Assembly: GCA_902555665.1 (NCBI GenBank)
Contig: CACDTF010000012.1
Location: 1-32,282, forward strand
DNA from: an uncultured Pelagibacteraceae bacterium
Lineage (GTDB): Bacteria > Pseudomonadota > Alphaproteobacteria > Pelagibacterales > Pelagibacteraceae
Reading direction: 5' to 3'
DNA length: 32,282 nt
Part shown: piece after piece, positions 26,092 through 32,282 of the stretch
Layout of the letters: each line of letters begins with the position of its first letter
How positions within the stretch are numbered: the first letter of the stretch is position 1
The notes under the pieces: model-generated
The model's input: the letters and a program-made list of their open reading frames with translations, nothing else
Databases searched by the model: none
What the model was told of the DNA's origin: nothing
Program-made: the position numbers and the translations under genes

Positions 26092-26367
26092 TTATTGAGC
26101 AGGTGGTTTTTCACCCATTTTGTAAATTGCTTTTATTTCGTCGTTAGAAGTATCTCTAACCATATTAAACCATTTACGACAACCATGTGCATGGTTCCAT
26201 CTTTCAAATTGCACACCTTTAATATTTTTTCTCATAAATAAATATTCTGCCCATTCATCATCACTTAATTCTGTTGGTTGCTTAGGCCTCTCGATATGAG
26301 CTTCGCCACCAGCCTTAAATTCTTGCTGATCTCGTTCTCCGCAGTATGGACAGTTTATTAAAAACAT
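26092..26367 (-). CDS. soxD: Sarcosine oxidase subunit delta
   Basis: This is the smallest subunit of heterotetrameric sarcosine oxidase, which binds zinc and has a structural role. The 91-residue protein has the N-terminal CPYCGERDQQEF motif and a later NHAHGCRKWFN. Cys6, Cys9, His59 and Cys63 are in the positions known for the zinc ligands of the family. The start overlaps the soxB stop by one base, and soxA follows after one base. It is too small for confident assignment on length alone, but the zinc pattern and operon position leave little doubt. Confidence 0.94.
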   Translation of the reverse strand: MFLINCPYCGERDQQEFKAGGEAHIERPKQPTELSDDEWAEYLFMRKNIKGVQFERWNHAHGCRKWFNMVRDTSNDEIKAIYKMGEKPPAQ

Positions 26368-27620
26368 TAATGAGCAACCGCTGCAGCTCCATGTTCATCA
26401 ACAAGGTCTCCGCTTACAAATCTATTTAAATTAAATGCAGCATTAAGTTTGTGTGGTTCATCATTTGCAATAGTATGTGCAAACAAATCTCCAGATCCAG
26501 GAGTTGCTTTAAATCCTCCAGTACCCCAACCACAATTAAAGTATAATCCTTTAATTGAAGTTTTACTTAAAATTGGACTAGCGTCAGGACAAATATCTAC
26601 TATTCCTCCCCATTGTCTTAACATTCTCATTCTACTGAAAATTGGATATAATTCTAATATAGCGTTTAATGTTCCCTCAACTATTTGATGACTTCCTTTT
26701 TGAGTATAAGAAACATAATCATCTGTTCCAGCACCAATAACCAATTCTCCTTTGTCAGATTGACTGACATAAGCATGCACTGCGTTTGACATTACAACTG
26801 TATCAATAATTGGTTTTACAGGTTCAGAAACTAAAGCCTGCAAAGGTTTACTTTCAAGTGGAAGTCTTAGACCCGCCATATTAGCTATTACACTAGAATG
26901 ACCAGCTGCAACTACACCAACTTTTTTAGTTTTTATAAATCCTTTTGTTGTTTCTATTCCTTCAACACTGTCTCCATTTCTTTTTATTCCTTTAACTTCA
27001 CAATTTTGAATAATATCAACACCCATTGCATCAGCTCCTCTAGCATATCCCCAAGCAACAGCATCGTGTCTTGCTGTACCAGCTCTACGTTGTAAAGTTC
27101 CTCCTAAAACAGGGTATCTAATATCTGGTGATGTATTTATAATTGGACAAAATTTTTTAACTTCTTCTGTGCTCAAGTAGACTGCGTCAATTCCATTTAG
27201 TCTATTAGCATGTGTTCGTCTTTTTAAATCTCTAACATCTTGTAAATTATGTGCAAGGTTCATTACACCTCTTTGACTAAACATTACATTATAGTTTAGT
27301 TCTTGAGATAAACCTTCCCAAATTTTTAATGCATGATCATATAATCCTGCACTAGCGTCCCATAAATAATTTGATCTAATAATTGTAGTATTCCGTCCAG
27401 TATTTCCTCCACCAATCCAACCTTTCTCGACTACGGCAATATTATTCATATTGTGTTTTTTTGCTAAATAGTAGGCTGTTGCTAATCCGTGGCCACCACC
27501 ACCAACAATAACTGCATCGTACTCTTTTTTAGGAGTAGGATCTTTCCACGCTCTTTGCCAATTTTCATGATATGAAAAAGCATTTTTTATTAACGAAAAT
27601 ACTGAGTACTTATTTTTCAT
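26367..27620 (-). CDS. soxB: Sarcosine oxidase subunit beta
   Basis: This subunit carries the sarcosine-oxidising site with FAD and a covalently bound FMN: sarcosine is demethylated to glycine with H2O2 as by-product. The 417-residue protein has the FAD-binding motif [18 protein letters not shown] (about 35-52), followed by [14 protein letters not shown]. His185 in [17 protein letters not shown] is the candidate covalent FMN attachment. The C-terminal FAD-binding [15 protein letters not shown] and [17 protein letters not shown] are also standard. It is the first gene of soxBDAG. The 67-base gap before it is shared with the tRNA-Ser gene and contains promoter-like sequences and a palindrome. 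In SAR11-type cells this enzyme fits the glycine betaine to dimethylglycine to sarcosine to glycine route. Confidence 0.96.
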   Translation of the reverse strand: MKNKYSVFSLIKNAFSYHENWQRAWKDPTPKKEYDAVIVGGGGHGLATAYYLAKKHNMNNIAVVEKGWIGGGNTGRNTTIIRSNYLWDASAGLYDHALKIWEGLSQELNYNVMFSQRGVMNLAHNLQDVRDLKRRTHANRLNGIDAVYLSTEEVKKFCPIINTSPDIRYPVLGGTLQRRAGTARHDAVAWGYARGADAMGVDIIQNCEVKGIKRNGDSVEGIETTKGFIKTKKVGVVAAGHSSVIANMAGLRLPLESKPLQALVSEPVKPIIDTVVMSNAVHAYVSQSDKGELVIGAGTDDYVSYTQKGSHQIVEGTLNAILELYPIFSRMRMLRQWGGIVDICPDASPILSKTSIKGLYFNCGWGTGGFKATPGSGDLFAHTIANDEPHKLNAAFNLNRFVSGDLVDEHGAAAVAH

Positions 27621-27630
27621 AATAATTGAA

Positions 27631-27664
27631 TAATTACTTTATATATATTGAATTTTCAATACAA
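27631..27664 (-). promoter_or_regulatory. Candidate sox operon promoter region with 14-base palindrome, shared with tRNA-Ser
   Basis: On the minus strand TTGAAA (27659-27654) and TAATTA (27636-27631) are 17 bases apart; alternatively TTGTAT (27664-27659) and TATAAA (27643-27638) are 15 apart. A perfect inverted repeat ATTGAA-TT-TTCAAT occupies 27647-27660, overlapping the -35 of the first arrangement. On the plus strand the same region offers TTGAAT (27648-27653) and TAATAC (27670-27675), spaced 16, for the tRNA gene. The palindrome could be an operator, but short inverted repeats are common in DNA this AT-rich. Confidence 0.33.
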
Positions 27665-27687
27665 TCGCTTAATACACAATGTCATAC

Positions 27688-27779
27688 GGAAGAGTGGGTG
27701 AGAGGCTGAAACCAGTCGTTTGCTAAATGACCGTGCGAGGAAACTTGTACCGAGGGTTCGAATCCCTCCTCTTCCGCCA
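27688..27779 (+). tRNA. tRNA-Ser (anticodon GCU), CCA encoded
   Basis: A complete class II tRNA can be folded by hand. The acceptor stem is GGAAGAG (27688-27694) with CTCTTCC (27769-27775), followed by discriminator G and encoded CCA (27777-27779). The anticodon stem GTCGT/ATGAC surrounds the loop TTGCTAA with anticodon GCT at 27722-27724, reading AGC and AGU serine codons. A long variable arm GTGCGAG-GAAA-CTTGTAC is present, as expected for serine. The T stem-loop is GAGGG-TTCGAAT-CCCTC (27752-27768). The stop codon of the convergent slt gene starts at the next base after the CCA. Confidence 0.97.
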
Positions 27780-30005
27780 CTAAAATAGAGGCTGATCTTT
27801 AAAAAAATTTTTCATAGATACAGGTCGTTGTTCCAAAATATATCTATACACATTATAATTTTCCATTACACGCTGTACGTAATTTCTTGTTTCTCTAAAT
27901 TTTATTAATTCAACCCAATCAACATAATCAACTTGTTTTTTTTGTGGATCTTTATTTATTTTTTTCCAATATTTAACTCTGTTTGGTCCAGCATTATATG
28001 CAGCTACTGCAAAAGGGTAGGCACCATCATATTGTAGAATTAAACCTGCAATATAATGTGAGCCTAAATTAATATTATATTCTGGATCAGTGGTTAATCT
28101 TGATTTTGAATAAGGAAGTTTGGCTTGTTTTGAAACTAATTTTGCTGTGTAGGGCATTAATTGCATTAATCCTTTTGCACCAGCATGGCTATTAGCCTCT
28201 AAATCAAATTCACTTTCTTGTCTAATTATAGATAAGATCAAAGCACTTTCTGGAATTTTTCTTTTATTAATATATTTAGGAGTACTAATTATTGGGTAGT
28301 TGTATTTATTATGAAATCTTTTTTGATAAGATGCAATTTTTGAAACCTGAATAGCAAAATCATATCTGTTTATGCTTGTAGCTAATTCTGCAGCCAAAAC
28401 TTCACTGCCCTTAGCTATATTGTCGTTAGCTAAATGCCTTAAAATGTGTTTTGTATATTTGTCTTTCTTTAATTCATCTAGAAGATATGAAATTTTTACA
28501 AGTTCTTTATTAAAAAATTGAATTCTATATTTTGGATCAATTTCCATATCTTTTTCTAACTCAAATTTTCCATTTGGATTTAACTTTAAAAAAGCTAGCT
28601 GACCATAGTAAGTAGTAAGATATTTTGCAGCTTCTCTGTACCAATTATTTGATTGCTCTCTTTCGCCTATTTTCTCATATGCTCTTCCAAGCCAATAGGC
28701 ACCTCTAGACAAGCTTATTGGATAACTAACATTTTCATAAAAATTTTTAAAATGATTTTTAGCAGTCAAAGGGTCGTTTAAAAAACTTAACGCTATCCAT
28801 CCACTCATCCATTCAGCAGCCGCATATTCAGATCCTTCAGTCATCCCATGATTGCTTGAAATTTTATATGAAATTTCATATTTTTTTTTATAAAGCAATG
28901 CTCTTGAGATAATTTCTCTTTCTTTCCACCATTTATCAGGTCTAACTAAATACTCTTTATCATTTCTTATTTTCAATAATATTTCAGCTGAAGAGTCTAC
29001 ACGTCCTTTTTTTCTTCTCCATTTCAATCGATCATAGTTTAATCCAGCGTCATTTTTAAATTTTTGAGGAACATTTGCTATGGCCTGGTCAACTCCATAG
29101 CCTTTACTCATTAAAAGATGTCTTGCATTATATAAAAGTTCGTAATCTTTTGGTAGATATCTTATTAATCTTTGTAAATCCCAACGATCACCATTCCAAG
29201 CTAAATAATCAGCTCGTTTAATATAGTCATCTGCTTTTAAATATTTTTTATATTTTTTTCTAAAATATTTTAATTCGTTTTTAGATAAATCTGCTGTTAT
29301 CCAACCTTCTTTAATTAGTTTAATACCTTTATTTTTGTCTCCAATTAAAATGTGACTTTCTCCAAGTATCATTTTTCCATAACCACTTAATGGATCTTTT
29401 TCTCCAAACCAGTTAATTATTTTTTTAGGTGAAACACTTTCTGTTGATAGTTTATGTTCAGCAAGATATTTAACTCTGCCAATTCTAGGATAATCTGAAT
29501 TTTTATTTAAAAAAACTTGATAATCGTAGAAGGAAGCCTGGTTACCAGAAGTTAAAAGATGTCTCCATTGTATAAAATTATAAATAGACTTGTCTTTAGC
29601 TTTTTTTGCTATTTTAAGAGCAGACAACCATTTACTTTTCTGCATTTCCGAAATAGCTTTTTTAGCCAACCCAAAATCTTTTTTACTATAATATCTTGAA
29701 ATCTTAATATTTTTAGCTGCACTTGTGCCAGCTATCGCTGGTTTTTTTTTTGGTATTTTAAAACTTAATTTTTTTTCTTTTAAAACCAACTCTTTTTTAA
29801 CAACCACTTCTTCAATTTTAATTTCTTTGGTTTTTGATGGCTTCTTTAAAGGCTTAAGGATATTTATAGATATTTTCTTTTGAATTTCTTCTTTACTTAA
29901 AACAGGTTTTTTTAAAGGTATAATTGAATTGATTTCAGCAAATAGATTATTTGAAAATATTAATATTGATACAGTGAAACCTAAAAATAATATTTTTTTG
30001 AGCAT
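27780..30005 (-). CDS. slt: Soluble lytic murein transglycosylase (Slt70-like)
   Basis: This periplasmic enzyme cleaves peptidoglycan glycan strands to 1,6-anhydro-muropeptides. The 741-residue protein has a signal peptide (LFLGFTVSILIFSNNLFA, cleavage near residue 23), then an unusual Lys/Pro-rich segment (about 28-95) with repeated LKKP/KKKP motifs. A long alpha-helical superhelix (about 105-570) precedes the C-terminal goose-lysozyme-like domain. That domain shows SIIRQESEF with catalytic Glu597, GAKGLMQLMP (609-618) and VAAYNAGPNRV (667-677), the standard transglycosylase motifs. Three T-runs and a T10 tract at 29742-29751 fall in the Lys/Pro segment. The gene ends directly at the 3' CCA of the tRNA and is divergent from dapA across a 43-base gap containing a TATACT-like -10 for slt. 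Confidence 0.94.
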   Translation of the reverse strand: MLKKILFLGFTVSILIFSNNLFAEINSIIPLKKPVLSKEEIQKKISINILKPLKKPSKTKEIKIEEVVVKKELVLKEKKLSFKIPKKKPAIAGTSAAKNIKISRYYSKKDFGLAKKAISEMQKSKWLSALKIAKKAKDKSIYNFIQWRHLLTSGNQASFYDYQVFLNKNSDYPRIGRVKYLAEHKLSTESVSPKKIINWFGEKDPLSGYGKMILGESHILIGDKNKGIKLIKEGWITADLSKNELKYFRKKYKKYLKADDYIKRADYLAWNGDRWDLQRLIRYLPKDYELLYNARHLLMSKGYGVDQAIANVPQKFKNDAGLNYDRLKWRRKKGRVDSSAEILLKIRNDKEYLVRPDKWWKEREIISRALLYKKKYEISYKISSNHGMTEGSEYAAAEWMSGWIALSFLNDPLTAKNHFKNFYENVSYPISLSRGAYWLGRAYEKIGEREQSNNWYREAAKYLTTYYGQLAFLKLNPNGKFELEKDMEIDPKYRIQFFNKELVKISYLLDELKKDKYTKHILRHLANDNIAKGSEVLAAELATSINRYDFAIQVSKIASYQKRFHNKYNYPIISTPKYINKRKIPESALILSIIRQESEFDLEANSHAGAKGLMQLMPYTAKLVSKQAKLPYSKSRLTTDPEYNINLGSHYIAGLILQYDGAYPFAVAAYNAGPNRVKYWKKINKDPQKKQVDYVDWVELIKFRETRNYVQRVMENYNVYRYILEQRPVSMKNFFKDQPLF

Positions 30006-30048
30006 AATCTTTTAGTATATGAATCTTTAAACTATGTTATAAGTATTT

Positions 30049-30930
30049 ATGTTCAAAGGATCAAATGTTGCTTTAATTACTCCATTTAAAAATAATGGCC
30101 TAGATGAGGAAGCATATATAAATTTAATCCATTTCCACATTGATAATGGTACCAATGGACTTGTTCCAGCTGGTACAACAGGTGAATCCCCTACGTTAAG
30201 TCATGATGAGCATCAAAGAGTAATAGATTTATGTATAAAAGAAAGTAATGGAAAAATTCCAGTTATTGCTGGTACAGGTTCCAACTCAACAGAGGAGGCT
30301 ATTTCTTTAACCACACATGCAGAAAAAGCAGGAGCTAACGGCGCCTTGATAGTTACACCCTATTACAATAAACCAACTCAAGAAGGCTTGTATCAACATT
30401 ATAAAGCAATTAATGACAAGTGTGGCATTCCAATTATAATTTATAATATTCCTGGTAGATCTGTGATTGATATGTCAGTGGATACAATGGCTAGACTGTA
30501 TGAATTAAAAAATATAGCTGGTGTTAAAGATGCAACAGGTGATTTAGATAGGGTTGATCAGACACTTGAAAAAATGGGTAAAGATTTTATTCAATTAACA
30601 GGTAATGATGATAATGCTTTTGAATTTAATAAACGTGGTGGGGTAGGTGCTATTAGTGTAACAGCTAATATTGCGCCTAAACTTTGTTCAGATTTTCAAA
30701 AATTCTCCAAATCAGACACCGATAATGAAATGAAAGAAGCAGAAAGATTAGATAAAATATTACAACCAGTTCATCACTCAATGTTTGTTGAGAGCAATCC
30801 TAGTCCTGTAAAATATGCTGCAAAACTTTTAGGACTTTGTGATGACAATGTAAGACTACCACTTGTTACAGTAACAGACACAACAAAAGAAATTGTAAAA
30901 AAAGCTCTTCAGTCTGCTAAGTTAATTTAA
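30049..30930 (+). CDS. dapA: 4-hydroxy-tetrahydrodipicolinate synthase
   Basis: DapA condenses pyruvate with aspartate semialdehyde, the first dedicated step towards lysine and meso-diaminopimelate for peptidoglycan. The 293-residue TIM-barrel protein has the GTTGESPTL motif (Thr43/Thr44) and APxYNKP-like [12 protein letters not shown]. Tyr132 lies in [10 protein letters not shown] and the Schiff-base Lys160 in AGVKDATGD. The late [12 protein letters not shown] and [12 protein letters not shown] are also standard. All catalytic residues are present. The stop overlaps the smpB ATG by one base; dapA-smpB adjacency is common in Alphaproteobacteria. Confidence 0.97.
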   Translation: MFKGSNVALITPFKNNGLDEEAYINLIHFHIDNGTNGLVPAGTTGESPTLSHDEHQRVIDLCIKESNGKIPVIAGTGSNSTEEAISLTTHAEKAGANGALIVTPYYNKPTQEGLYQHYKAINDKCGIPIIIYNIPGRSVIDMSVDTMARLYELKNIAGVKDATGDLDRVDQTLEKMGKDFIQLTGNDDNAFEFNKRGGVGAISVTANIAPKLCSDFQKFSKSDTDNEMKEAERLDKILQPVHHSMFVESNPSPVKYAAKLLGLCDDNVRLPLVTVTDTTKEIVKKALQSAKLI

Positions 30931-31400
30931 TGAATAAAAAAACCAATCCTGGTTTGAAAATCATTTGTTTAAATAGAAAAGCTAGTTTTAACTATTTTTT
31001 TGAAGATCTTTTTGAAGCAGGAATTGTCTTAAAGGGATCAGAAATTAAATCGGTAAGAGAGGGTAAGGTCAATATCGCTGAGTCTTATGCTGTTGAAAAG
31101 GGAGGTGAAATTGTTTTAATTAATTCACATATATCTCTATACAAGCAAGCCAGTTACTCTAATCATAATCCAACAGATGATAGAAAATTGCTTCTTAATA
31201 AAAAAGAAATAAATAAATTGATAGGAAAAATGCAAAGAGATGGTTTCACACTAGTTCCAACAAAAATGTATTTTAAAAAAGGAAAGGCTAAAATAGAACT
31301 AGCTGTTGCAAAAGGGAAAAAGCAATATGATAAAAGAGCAACAAAAAAAAGTAGAGATTGGAATCGTGAAAAGTCAAGATATATTAGAAAATCAAGCTAA
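30930..31400 (+). CDS. smpB: SsrA-binding protein SmpB
   Basis: SmpB binds tmRNA and brings it to stalled ribosomes for trans-translation. The 156-residue product has [39 protein letters not shown] (about 11-49), the core of the OB fold. It also has [26 protein letters not shown] and the basic C-terminal tail [25 protein letters not shown], which folds into the ribosomal decoding centre. Length is normal. The last 35 bases overlap the next gene, folK, if folK starts at its GTG at 31366. The ssrA gene is not in the window. Confidence 0.97.
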   Translation: MNKKTNPGLKIICLNRKASFNYFFEDLFEAGIVLKGSEIKSVREGKVNIAESYAVEKGGEIVLINSHISLYKQASYSNHNPTDDRKLLLNKKEINKLIGKMQRDGFTLVPTKMYFKKGKAKIELAVAKGKKQYDKRATKKSRDWNREKSRYIRKSS

Positions 31401-31857
31401 AATTGTTTTTTTAGGAATAGGTTCAAATTTAGGTACAAGAAAAAGAAATATAGAAAAAGCAAAATTTTTATTAGCTGAACATAACTTAGATGTTCTCTCC
31501 GTATCTAGTTATTATGAAACCCCTTCCTGGCCTGACCCACGAAATCCTAAGTTCTTAAATATAATTTTAAAATTAAATTGTTATTACAATCCTCAAGAAC
31601 TATTAAAAATATGTAAATCTATAGAAAATCAATTAGGTAGAAAGAAAGCAAAAAAAAATGCACCTCGTACATGTGACTTAGATATAATCGATTTTAATAA
31701 TTTGGTATCAAAAAAAAATTCTAAGATTAATTTACCTCATAAAATGATGCACAAAAGAAACTTTGTATTATTTCCATTATTTAAAATTTCAAAAGATAAA
31801 TCCTCAAGCTCGTCTCTTATTCTGTGCATTCCCATCCTATCAGCTAATGGCGCATAA
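31366..31857 (+). CDS. folK: Hydroxymethyldihydropterin pyrophosphokinase FolK, C-terminus replaced at a junction
   Basis: FolK transfers pyrophosphate from ATP to 6-hydroxymethyl-7,8-dihydropterin in folate synthesis. From a GTG at 31366 the family pattern is clear: [40 protein letters not shown], and [12 protein letters not shown] with the catalytic/Mg-binding aspartates near residues 104-106. It ends with [19 protein letters not shown] (to about residue 141). After that, from about residue 144, the reading runs through a serine stretch and stops at 31857 without the usual final segment. From about 31790 onward the complementary strand encodes RelA/SpoT, so the last 15-20 residues are not FolK sequence. 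The upstream ATG at 31306 lies deep in smpB and is unlikely. The gene was probably intact in the cell. Confidence 0.8.
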   Translation: MKSQDILENQAKIVFLGIGSNLGTRKRNIEKAKFLLAEHNLDVLSVSSYYETPSWPDPRNPKFLNIILKLNCYYNPQELLKICKSIENQLGRKKAKKNAPRTCDLDIIDFNNLVSKKNSKINLPHKMMHKRNFVLFPLFKISKDKSSSSSLILCIPILSANGA

Positions 31858-32282
31858 ATTTCCATAGTTTCTTGAGCTATTCTTTTTCTTTTATCTTCTT
31901 TAGTAATCGCTTTAATGGTCCTCATGTTATGTAGTCGATCAGCAATTTTTACTAGCAGAACTCTAATGTCTTTTGATGTTGCTAAAATTAATTTTCTAAA
32001 ATTCTCTACTTTAGAATTAGCTCCAGCTGAATTTTCAAATGCTGAAATTTTCGTTACACCGTCTACTAAATCAGCAACCTCATCACCAAATTCTTGTTTG
32101 ATAGTTTCATAAGTTGCAAAAGTATCTTCTATAGTGTCATGCAATAGACCAGTTGTAATTGTAGCGCTATCTAATTTTAATTCAGTTAAAATATTTGCAA
32201 CCTCAATTGGGTGAACAGAATAAGGATCACCCGAAGCTCTTTTTTGACTCTTATGTGCTTTAACAGCAAAATTATATGCTTT
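31737..32282 (-). CDS. spoT: RelA/SpoT (RSH) family (p)ppGpp hydrolase/synthetase, HD-domain fragment
   Basis: RSH enzymes make and degrade the alarmone (p)ppGpp. The frame is open from the right edge (start outside) and encodes the HD hydrolase domain: AYNFAVKAHKSQKRASGDPYSVHPIEVANIL, then GLLHDTIEDT with the HD and ED catalytic motifs. It continues with VADLVDGVTKIS, LVKIADRLHNMRTI, and [36 protein letters not shown], ending near 31779. Full-length RSH proteins continue for some 500 more residues (synthetase, TGS and ACT domains). Here the frame instead continues for about 14 residues that are antisense folK and stops at 31737. The hydrolase residues are intact, so I assign a SpoT/Rsh type. 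The truncation coincides exactly with the loss of FolK on the other strand, so it looks like a junction and not a natural end. Confidence 0.85.
   Translation of the reverse strand, partial: KAYNFAVKAHKSQKRASGDPYSVHPIEVANILTELKLDSATITTGLLHDTIEDTFATYETIKQEFGDEVADLVDGVTKISAFENSAGANSKVENFRKLILATSKDIRVLLVKIADRLHNMRTIKAITKEDKRKRIAQETMEIYAPLADRMGMHRIRDELEDLSFEILNNGNNTKFLLCIIL
31779..31800. other. Inverted junction between folK and RSH gene with short shared sequence
   Basis: Between about 31779 and 31797 the plus strand reads plausibly as FolK (codons for Phe139-Lys-Ile-Ser-Lys-Asp144) and the minus strand reads plausibly as RSH (Leu-Ser-Phe-Glu-Ile-Leu-Asn). To the left only folK matches its family; to the right only the RSH gene does. 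The two segments are therefore joined in opposite orientation at a shared stretch of up to about 19 bases, typical of a template-switch or microhomology junction. Confidence 0.7.

Noticed and set aside
26091..26114. GTG start for soxA inside soxD
   Set aside because: ATG at 26090 lies one base after the soxD stop and gives the expected N-terminus; the extra 8 residues are the soxD tail read in another frame.
27621..27687. Possible glycine riboswitch or other leader RNA before the sox operon
   Set aside because: SAR11 genomes are known for glycine riboswitches, but the gap is only 67 bases, mostly A/T, and must also hold the tRNA promoter; I see no conserved purine-rich core or stems.
27688..27779. 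tRNA-Ser as an integration site with an attached island
   Set aside because: No duplicated tRNA 3' end, integrase or atypical DNA on either side; both neighbours are ordinary metabolic or cell-wall genes.
1..32282. CRISPR arrays, insertion sequences or tandem repeats
   Set aside because: No regularly spaced direct repeats, transposase motifs or terminal inverted repeats were seen; the only repetitive DNA is homopolymer A/T runs and the Lys/Pro codons in slt.

Overview
The window looks like a piece of a SAR11-type alphaproteobacterial chromosome (order Pelagibacterales, Candidatus Pelagibacter or a close relative). The evidence is the strongly AT-rich sequence (roughly 30% G+C by eye, not counted), the lysine- and isoleucine-rich proteins, and extreme compaction: adding the gaps between my gene calls gives only about 440 non-coding bases in 32 kb, and no gap exceeds 70 bases. 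The gene order also fits Alphaproteobacteria: secY-adk-rpsM-rpsK-rpoA-rplQ, pyrB/pyrC-like/plsY/topA next to ruvX/gatCAB, and dapA-smpB-folK. No mobile element, CRISPR array, rRNA or phage gene is visible.

Layout. 1-3.2 kb: end of the ribosomal protein/RNA polymerase alpha operon (secY tail, adk, rpsM, rpsK, rpoA, rplQ), with a candidate internal promoter before rpsM. 3.2-7 kb: a large-subunit rRNA pseudouridine synthase, lipB (minus), the Mg2+ channel gene mgtE, and panC (minus). 7-9.1 kb: galU and ugd, coupled by a 4-base overlap, which would make UDP-glucose and UDP-glucuronate. 9.1-15.8 kb: a long minus-strand run of ruvX, pyrB, an apparently inactive dihydroorotase homologue, plsY, topA, a small exported protein of unknown function and a RidA-family protein. 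15.9-19.1 kb: gatC-gatA-gatB, the tRNA-dependent amidotransferase. 19.1-22.5 kb: an O-methyltransferase, trhO (tRNA wobble uridine hydroxylation), a MATE exporter and an exported thermonuclease-like protein. 22.5-27.6 kb: the minus-strand soxBDAG operon for heterotetrameric sarcosine oxidase, which links methylated-amine/osmolyte breakdown to glycine and folate-bound one-carbon units. 27.7 kb: a complete tRNA-Ser(GCU). 27.8-32.3 kb: a soluble lytic transglycosylase (minus), then dapA, smpB and folK.

The most notable structural anomaly is at the right end. folK (plus strand) and a RelA/SpoT-family gene (minus strand) both lose recognisable family sequence at one point near position 31,790, inside about 19 bases that read plausibly in both proteins. 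The RSH gene appears in inverted orientation and without everything after its HD hydrolase region. This looks like an inverted chimeric junction (amplification or assembly artefact) or, less likely, a real inversion. The most notable protein-level feature is the PyrC homologue, which has lost its HxH metal site and its substrate arginine and sits directly after pyrB; this is the known pattern of a non-catalytic dihydroorotase partner of aspartate transcarbamoylase.

I did not find a convincing undescribed multi-gene system. Apart from the items listed as findings, this is a streamlined housekeeping region.
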